Origin: Anaerolineales bacterium
Lineage (GTDB): Bacteria > Chloroflexota > Anaerolineae > Anaerolineales > E44-bin32
Direction: 5' to 3'
Assembly (NCBI GenBank): GCA_030642885.1
Contig: DAOWMX010000042.1
Span: forward strand, 1 to 11,575
DNA length: 11,575 bases
Below the pieces are notes generated by a model that saw only the letters and a list, made by a program, of their open reading frames with translations, was not told the origin of the DNA and made no database searches. The position numbers and the translations under genes were made by a program. The first letter of the stretch is position 1; every line of letters begins with the position of its first letter. Below are positions 7,233 to 11,575 of this stretch, piece after piece.

Positions 7233-9158
7233 ATGGCTACACATAAAGTTAGACTCCTGCCAGAGGAGAAGTCCGTTGAGGTCCCCACTGGCACCCTGAT
7301 CACAGAAGCTGCCACCTCTGCTGGCTTGGAAATCACCCAACCCTGCGGGGGACAGGGACGCTGCGGTCGTTGCGCGGTGAAAATCGAAGAGGGCGTCGTA
7401 CGGAAACGCTCCACGATCCGCTTAAATACTGACGATCTAGATTCGGGTTGGGCTCTTGCCTGTCAAACGCTGATCGAAGGCGACGTGGTGATCTCAATCC
7501 CGGAGCAAGAGCGCATCGAACGCCGCCTGGTCACCGAGCAGACTGCCCGAGCCATCGAGCTGCCTTTCGAGTACATCCCTGCAGAAATTCAGAGCATCCA
7601 GACCCACCAGCTTTCCTTGACCCCCCCCACCTTGGACGACAGCCAGGACGACCTGGCACGCCTTGAAGGCGCACTCCAAGAATTGGGCTACCATCCAGTC
7701 GAAATCTCACTGCCGCTCCTTCAGCGCATCGGTCCAGTTTTGAGGGATACCGACTGGAAGCCGCATGTTCTACTGGATGCTCCTACACCAGGGATTGGTC
7801 CAGCACGGCTGATAGAGATCGGGGCATCCCCATTCCATCCATATGGGGTGGCGCTGGATATCGGCACCACAACGGTTACAGCGTATCTTGTAGACCTCAT
7901 CAGCGGTAAAGTGAAGGCTTCCGCGGCCGAATATAACGGTCAGATCGCACGCGGCGAGGACGTAATTTCACGCATCATTTACGCCGGCAAGGGCAACGGG
8001 CTAAGTGAACTGGGCACACTGGTTCGCGAAACAATTCAGACCGTGCTTGAAAAGCTGCAACGTCGAACGGGCGTCCCGCCTGATGAGATATTCAAGGTCG
8101 CCGTCGCCGGAAATACGACGATGATTCACCTATTCCTCAGATTGCCGCCGGAGACCATACGGCTGACTCCCTATATACCCGCCGTTAATCACCCCCCTCG
8201 TTTCCTGGCTAGCGATCTGGATTTACCCTTCCACCCCCTGGCTTCTGTAGACTGCTTGCCCGGCGTCGCCTCCTATGTGGGCGCGGACATCAGTGCAGGT
8301 GTACTTGCATCCGGACTCTCCGAAAGCGAGGCGCTCACCCTCTTCATCGACGTCGGAACGAATGGGGAAATTGTGCTCGGCAATCGGGATTGGATGCTTA
8401 CCTGCGCCTGTTCAGCTGGGCCTGCTTTCGAAGGAGCCGGGGTGGTGGATGGAATGCGCGCCACGCAGGGCGCAATCGAAGAAGTCTGGGTCCATTCAGA
8501 TACCTTCGAACCAACGTATCGAGTGATCGGTGGAGAAAAACCGCGCGGCATTTGCGGATCAGGTTTGATCTCGATTCTATCTGAGTTATTCGTAACCGGG
8601 GTCATCGACCGCGCCGGCAGTGTTAAGCTGGACCTGGATACGCCGCGCGTTCGGCAAGGGGATCACGGACCCGAATACGTCGTCGCCTGGGCTGATGAAA
8701 CCGACACCGGGCGCGACATCGTCCTGACTAAAGTGGACGTTGACAATCTAATGCGAGCCAAGGCAGCTATCTATGCCGGGTTCAGTGTCCTGGCGGACAG
8801 CATCGGAGTAGATCTGGCGGATGTCCAGCAGGTCCTCGTTGGCGGAGCCTTCGGGAAGTACATCAATATTGAAAATGCTATTAATATCGGACTTCTTCCC
8901 GATCTCCCCTGGGATAGTTTCCACTTTCTGGGCAACACAGCTGCTCTCGGCACGTATATGGTCTTGCTTTCCAATGAGTTGCGCGTGCAAATCCGTGAGA
9001 TTGCCAATCGCATGACCTACATGGAATTATCGGCAGACAACAGCTTCTTTGACGCATTCACCGCGGCACTTTTCCTGCCGCATACAAATATCGCCCGCTT
9101 CCCGAGTGTAGCAAAAATCTGGGGCGATGAGGTAGATAATAAAAAAGAGGAGAAGTAA
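7233..9158 (+). CDS. acsV: ATP-dependent reductive activator of the corrinoid iron-sulfur protein (RACo, AcsV)
   Basis: The 641-residue protein reduces inactive Co(II) corrinoid in the CFeSP to Co(I), driven by ATP. An N-terminal [2Fe-2S] ferredoxin domain has Cys38, Cys44, Cys47 and Cys77 (PCGGQGRCGRC and ALACQT). A linker follows, then an ASKHA-type ATPase domain with DIGTTT (209-214), AGNTTM (292-297), DVGTNGE (373-379), SAGPAFEGAG (394-403), GICGSG (439-444) and VGGAFG (536-541). The length fits the roughly 630-residue RACo of Carboxydothermus. The family also includes activators of other corrinoid proteins, but the neighbours assign this copy to the CFeSP. The ATG at 7233 is the first possible start after an in-frame TGA at 7224 and gives a complete ferredoxin domain, yet no Shine-Dalgarno site precedes it. 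The C-terminus is a short charged tail (DNKKEEK). Confidence 0.94.
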   Translation: MATHKVRLLPEEKSVEVPTGTLITEAATSAGLEITQPCGGQGRCGRCAVKIEEGVVRKRSTIRLNTDDLDSGWALACQTLIEGDVVISIPEQERIERRLVTEQTARAIELPFEYIPAEIQSIQTHQLSLTPPTLDDSQDDLARLEGALQELGYHPVEISLPLLQRIGPVLRDTDWKPHVLLDAPTPGIGPARLIEIGASPFHPYGVALDIGTTTVTAYLVDLISGKVKASAAEYNGQIARGEDVISRIIYAGKGNGLSELGTLVRETIQTVLEKLQRRTGVPPDEIFKVAVAGNTTMIHLFLRLPPETIRLTPYIPAVNHPPRFLASDLDLPFHPLASVDCLPGVASYVGADISAGVLASGLSESEALTLFIDVGTNGEIVLGNRDWMLTCACSAGPAFEGAGVVDGMRATQGAIEEVWVHSDTFEPTYRVIGGEKPRGICGSGLISILSELFVTGVIDRAGSVKLDLDTPRVRQGDHGPEYVVAWADETDTGRDIVLTKVDVDNLMRAKAAIYAGFSVLADSIGVDLADVQQVLVGGAFGKYINIENAINIGLLPDLPWDSFHFLGNTAALGTYMVLLSNELRVQIREIANRMTYMELSADNSFFDAFTAALFLPHTNIARFPSVAKIWGDEVDNKKEEK

Positions 9159-9262
9159 CACTACGAGGCTGTAGAACTACTCCTTGAGTCGGCTTAAATT
9201 GGCGAAGCTCACTGCATATAGCGATCACACCTAAACGAGCGTTTCATGGCGCTGGTATTTTC

Positions 9263-9269
9263 AAAGGAG
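9263..9269 (+). promoter_or_regulatory. Ribosome binding site deciding the cooC start
   Basis: AAAGGAG lies nine bases before the ATG at 9279. It selects that codon over in-frame ATGs at 9246 (no site upstream) and 9270 (directly abutting this motif). Confidence 0.8.
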
Positions 9270-9278
9270 ATGGTATTA

Positions 9279-10046
9279 ATGCCAAAGACAATCGCACTCG
9301 CGGGTAAGGGCGGTACAGGCAAAACCACCATTGCCGCCCTGCTGATACAGGGTCTTATGCGCCGCATTCCTGGTCCGCTGCTCGCCATCGACGCAGATCC
9401 AGCCGCGAACCTACACCTCGCCCTCGGTCTTCCGATGCCGATGACCGTCGGGGAGATACGAGAGGATATGACGGTAAGTGCACAAAAAGAGCAGTTGGGC
9501 GTGGCCATCAGCCGACATGATTATCTCACTCACGAGGTTCAGATGGCGCTGGAGGAGGGCGAGCAGGTCGACCTCCTGGCGATGGGACGTCCGGAGGGTC
9601 AGGGCTGCTATTGTGCCGCCAACCACATGCTGCGGACAGTCATCGACAACATAGGCGATACGTACAAGTACATCGTGGTTGACAACGAAGCGGGTATGGA
9701 GCACATCAGCCGACGGACGACGCGTGACGTTGACCTGCTCCTTATCGTTTCCGACCCCACAATTCGGGGTATCAAAACAGCCGGTCACATAGGCAAGCTC
9801 GCTGATGAGATCGAAATCGACGTGCGCCGCAAGATGTTGATTTTAAATAGAGTTGCCGGAGACCTGCCTGGACCTTTGCAGGAAGCTGTAGATGAGTTAG
9901 ATCTGGAATTGGGCGCCGTAATTCCAGCGGATGACAAGGTCAATAAGCTGGATGCGCTCGGTCGGCCGCTCATTCAACTGAATGGCGACTCACCTTCTTA
10001 CCGTGAGATAGAAGCACTTACTGAGAAGATCCTTCGAGATATTTAA
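9279..10046 (+). CDS. cooC: Nickel-insertion ATPase for CO dehydrogenase (CooC)
   Basis: The 255-residue MinD/ParA-type (SIMIBI) P-loop ATPase promotes assembly of the nickel-containing C-cluster of CooS, and related proteins act on AcsB. The deviant Walker A motif GKGGTGKTT is at residues 9-17 with signature Lys10. The IDADP motif (37-41) supplies the switch aspartate. Cys110-x-Cys112 (GCYCAAN) matches the CxC pair that binds metal across the CooC dimer. VVDNEAGMEHISR further on is also typical of the family. The ATG at 9279 is preferred because of its ribosome binding site, it starts directly with the MPKTIALAGKGG strand, and 255 residues is the usual length; starting at 9246 would only add eleven residues of non-conserved sequence. 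The 120-base gap after acsV shows no convincing promoter or terminator. Confidence 0.94.
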   Translation: MPKTIALAGKGGTGKTTIAALLIQGLMRRIPGPLLAIDADPAANLHLALGLPMPMTVGEIREDMTVSAQKEQLGVAISRHDYLTHEVQMALEEGEQVDLLAMGRPEGQGCYCAANHMLRTVIDNIGDTYKYIVVDNEAGMEHISRRTTRDVDLLLIVSDPTIRGIKTAGHIGKLADEIEIDVRRKMLILNRVAGDLPGPLQEAVDELDLELGAVIPADDKVNKLDALGRPLIQLNGDSPSYREIEALTEKILRDI

Positions 10047-10072
10047 AGATGTGCCACGCACAGCCGAGGCAC

Positions 10073-10079
10073 AGAGGAG
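10073..10079 (+). promoter_or_regulatory. Ribosome binding site deciding the acsE start
   Basis: AGAGGAG lies seven bases before the ATG at 10087. It favours that codon over an in-frame GTG at 10051, which has no ribosome binding site and would add twelve residues unlike the family. Confidence 0.75.
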
Positions 10080-10086
10080 AAGATCT

Positions 10087-11010
10087 ATGTTAAAGATCGG
10101 CGAAAACATCCATATCATTGCTCCAAGTGTAAAAGTGGCGCTAAAAGAGCGCGATGGCGGCTTCTTCGTCGACCTGGCGCGCAAGCAGAAAGAAGCCGGT
10201 GCGGACGTCATCGACCTCAACATCGGGCCCCGTAAAAAAGACGGGGCCGAAGTCGTCGAGTGGCTTGTGGACTGCATGCAAGAAGCCGTAGCCGGGATGA
10301 CGATTTCATTTGATACTACCAATTTGACTGCGATCGAAACCGGCTTGAAGCTGTGGGGATCTAACGCAATCGTTAACAGCACCTCTGCCGAGGAGGAACG
10401 CCTGGAGCAGGTTCCACCAGTGGCGGCAAAATACGACGCTAAATTGATTGCTCTCTGCTTGGAAAAGAGCGGCATACCGGTCGGCGCCGACGCCCGTATC
10501 GGCATCGCAATGGAGAAACTGATCCCTCGCGCCGAGGAAGTCGGCATCCCGATGGAGAATCTGCTTGTCGACCCCCTGATTCTCACCGTCTCCGGAACCC
10601 AGGAATACGTGCCGGAAGCGATCGAGACCGTGCGTATGTTGAAGATGGTCATGGACCCTGCACCGATGACAGTCGTGGGTCTGTCCAACGTCTCAAACCA
10701 GGTCCCGAACAAAATGCGCCCCCTCCTGGATCGAGTTTATCTCACCATGTTGATGGGCGCCGGTCTCGATTCGGCGATCCTCAACCCACTCGACAAGAAA
10801 TTGATGGGTGTGATCCAAGGTATTGAAACCCGAGACGACAGCACACCGGTTAAAGCGCTCTACCTGAAACTATTCGACCGGGTTGCTGGTATGGAACAAC
10901 TTCAGCCGGAGGATGTAGATATGTCCGATCCGCTTCAAGCGGAAATCTGGAAAACTGTGCAAGTCTTGCTCAATCAGGTCATTTACACCGATTCGTATCT
11001 TCAGTTCTAG
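10087..11010 (+). CDS. acsE: 5-methyltetrahydrofolate:corrinoid iron-sulfur protein methyltransferase (AcsE)
   Basis: The 307-residue pterin-binding TIM-barrel protein transfers the methyl group of methyl-H4folate to Co(I) of the CFeSP. Residues corresponding to folate-site and catalytic positions of Moorella MeTr (Asp75, Asn96, Asp160, Asn199) are visible as Asp76 (SFDTTN), Asn97 (VNSTSAE), Asp162 (VDPLIL) and Asn201 (GLSNVS). AGLDSAILNPLD (226-237) is also family-typical. Two features are unusual: the usual INAG pterin motif reads LNIGPRKK (44-51), and the protein is about 45 residues longer than the 262-residue Moorella enzyme, through a helical extension from about residue 246 to the end. 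Automated annotation could call it dihydropteroate synthase because of the shared pterin fold; the operon argues for AcsE. It is the last gene before the terminator. Confidence 0.9.
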   Translation: MLKIGENIHIIAPSVKVALKERDGGFFVDLARKQKEAGADVIDLNIGPRKKDGAEVVEWLVDCMQEAVAGMTISFDTTNLTAIETGLKLWGSNAIVNSTSAEEERLEQVPPVAAKYDAKLIALCLEKSGIPVGADARIGIAMEKLIPRAEEVGIPMENLLVDPLILTVSGTQEYVPEAIETVRMLKMVMDPAPMTVVGLSNVSNQVPNKMRPLLDRVYLTMLMGAGLDSAILNPLDKKLMGVIQGIETRDDSTPVKALYLKLFDRVAGMEQLQPEDVDMSDPLQAEIWKTVQVLLNQVIYTDSYLQF

Positions 11011-11018
11011 ACGTAATG

Positions 11019-11043
11019 AACCTCGTGAACCGCGAGGTTTTTT
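11019..11043 (+). terminator. Rho-independent terminator after acsE
   Basis: AACCTCG (11019-11025) pairs perfectly with CGAGGTT (11033-11039), extendable inward by a T-G and a G-C pair, and runs into six T residues (11038-11043). It begins eight bases after the acsE stop, so it probably ends the acetyl-CoA operon and separates it from the malic enzyme gene. Confidence 0.85.
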
Positions 11044-11056
11044 ACGCAAAAAGTTT

Positions 11057-11073
11057 CGGCATGAAGCTTGCCG
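11057..11073 (+). repeat. Small inverted repeat before the malic enzyme ribosome binding site
   Basis: CGGCA (11057-11061) and TGCCG (11069-11073) form a 5-bp inverted repeat around a 7-base spacer containing AAGCTT. It ends five bases before the Shine-Dalgarno site of the next gene. It could be an operator or a leader hairpin, or chance. Confidence 0.25.
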
Positions 11074-11093
11074 ATCCTTAGGAGGTTCTACAA

Positions 11094-11575
11094 ATGGCTG
11101 AAAAAGCCCCTCTCAATATTGAGGAATTGCTGGCGAAAGCCGAAAAACCATCTGCGGATGCCATGCTGATGCACCCCTTCTATAAGGGCAAGGTGGAAAT
11201 TGCCTTGAAGAGCTGCGTCCGCGACTTCGATGATTTTGCCATCTGGTACACACCGGGCGTTGCCGCGCCTTGCCGCGCGATCGAAGCGGATCCAGAGCTC
11301 GTGTACGAACATACGCATAAGGGCAACACCGTTGCCGTCGTCTCTGACGGCACACGTGTTCTCGGGCTTGGTGACATCGGTCCAAAAGCCGGCCTGCCTG
11401 TAATGGAAGGAAAGGCGCTACTCTACAAATACCTAGGCGGCGTCGATGCCTGGCCGATCATGCTCGACACGAAGGACGCCGATAAGATCATCGAGACGGT
11501 GCTGTTAATCCAGCCCGGATTCGGTGGTATCAACCTGGAGGATCTCTCTCAGCCTAAATGTTTCCGAATCCTGGA
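11094..11575 (+). CDS. Malic enzyme (NAD(P)-dependent malate dehydrogenase, decarboxylating), N-terminal part
   Basis: The frame runs from the ATG at 11094 to the window edge, giving 160 complete codons of an enzyme that interconverts malate with pyruvate and CO2. Recognised motifs are WYTPGVAAPC (51-60) with the proton-donor Tyr52, VVSDGTRVLGLGDIGP (82-97), LPVMEGKA (101-108) with the catalytic Lys107, the KYLGGVDAWPI segment, and GGINLEDL (144-151) with the metal-binding Glu149-Asp150. These place it in the bacterial MaeB-like malic enzyme group. Whether a C-terminal phosphotransacetylase-like domain follows, and whether NAD or NADP is used, cannot be seen. TTAGGAGG at 11078-11085 gives a strong start. 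It lies behind the operon terminator, so it is probably a separate transcription unit, though no promoter is clear in the 50-base gap. It could link acetyl-CoA-derived pyruvate to C4 acids (inference). Confidence 0.93.
   Translation, partial: MAEKAPLNIEELLAKAEKPSADAMLMHPFYKGKVEIALKSCVRDFDDFAIWYTPGVAAPCRAIEADPELVYEHTHKGNTVAVVSDGTRVLGLGDIGPKAGLPVMEGKALLYKYLGGVDAWPIMLDTKDADKIIETVLLIQPGFGGINLEDLSQPKCFRIL

Noticed and set aside
9246..9278. Longer CooC starting at the ATG at 9246
   Set aside because: No ribosome binding site precedes it, the eleven extra residues do not resemble CooC N-termini, and AAAGGAG at 9263-9269 points to 9279.
10051..10086. Longer AcsE starting at the GTG at 10051
   Set aside because: No Shine-Dalgarno site lies upstream, and the extra residues (PRTAEAQRRRS) read like translated spacer including the real ribosome binding site.
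9990..10712. 240-codon open frame on the minus strand
   Set aside because: It lies antisense to acsE and the end of cooC, both supported by strong family motifs. Its product is Ser/Arg-rich with no recognisable domain, as expected of an antisense shadow frame.
1..11575. Mobile element, CRISPR array, tRNA or rRNA
   Set aside because: No transposase or integrase frame, no terminal inverted repeats, no regularly spaced repeats and no tRNA-like cloverleaf were seen. Coding and short gaps account for the window.

Overview
All recognised genes lie on the + strand. Together they form an almost complete carbonyl-branch Wood-Ljungdahl (reductive acetyl-CoA) operon, followed by the start of a malic enzyme gene. 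The set is CO dehydrogenase (cooS), acetyl-CoA synthase (acsB), both subunits of the corrinoid iron-sulfur protein (acsD, acsC), its ATP-dependent reductive activator (acsV/RACo), the nickel-insertion ATPase (cooC) and the methyl-H4folate:corrinoid methyltransferase (acsE). This marks a strict anaerobe that makes acetyl-CoA from CO2/CO plus a folate-bound methyl group, or runs the route in reverse. The acetyl-CoA synthase is the long bacterial form with the CODH-contacting N-terminal region, and the methyltransferase is the folate-type AcsE, so the host is bacterial rather than archaeal. Base composition looks moderately GC-rich and Shine-Dalgarno sites are mostly strong. The gene set and the slightly divergent AcsE would suit a Chloroflexota-like or similar uncultured anaerobe, but that placement is a guess.

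Layout. Positions 1-282 hold the 3' end of a small gene with a heavy-metal-associated (HMA) type fold, 25 bases before cooS. cooS (308-2299) and acsB (2314-4602) are 14 bases apart. A 123-base gap with a strong inverted repeat precedes acsD (4726-5694), and acsC (5712-7055) follows closely. A second structured gap of 177 bases precedes acsV (7233-9158), which has no visible Shine-Dalgarno site. cooC (9279-10046) and acsE (10087-11010) follow. A clear intrinsic terminator at 11019-11043 ends the operon. A malic enzyme gene starts at 11094 with its own strong ribosome binding site and runs off the window.

How the genes work together. AcsE moves the methyl group of methyl-H4folate to the Co(I) corrinoid of AcsC/AcsD. 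AcsV restores Co(I) when the cobalt oxidises. CooS reduces CO2 to CO with nickel centres that CooC helps to assemble. AcsB joins methyl, CO and CoA into acetyl-CoA at its Ni-Ni-Fe4S4 A-cluster. Every residue set checked for metal binding or catalysis in these proteins is present, so the pathway looks functional.

No mobile element, CRISPR array, rRNA, tRNA or radically new system is visible. The points most worth a second look are the HMA-like gene in front of cooS, the two structured intergenic regions (each with competing pairings), the unusual translation start of acsV, an AcsB insertion, and the variant motif and C-terminal extension of AcsE.
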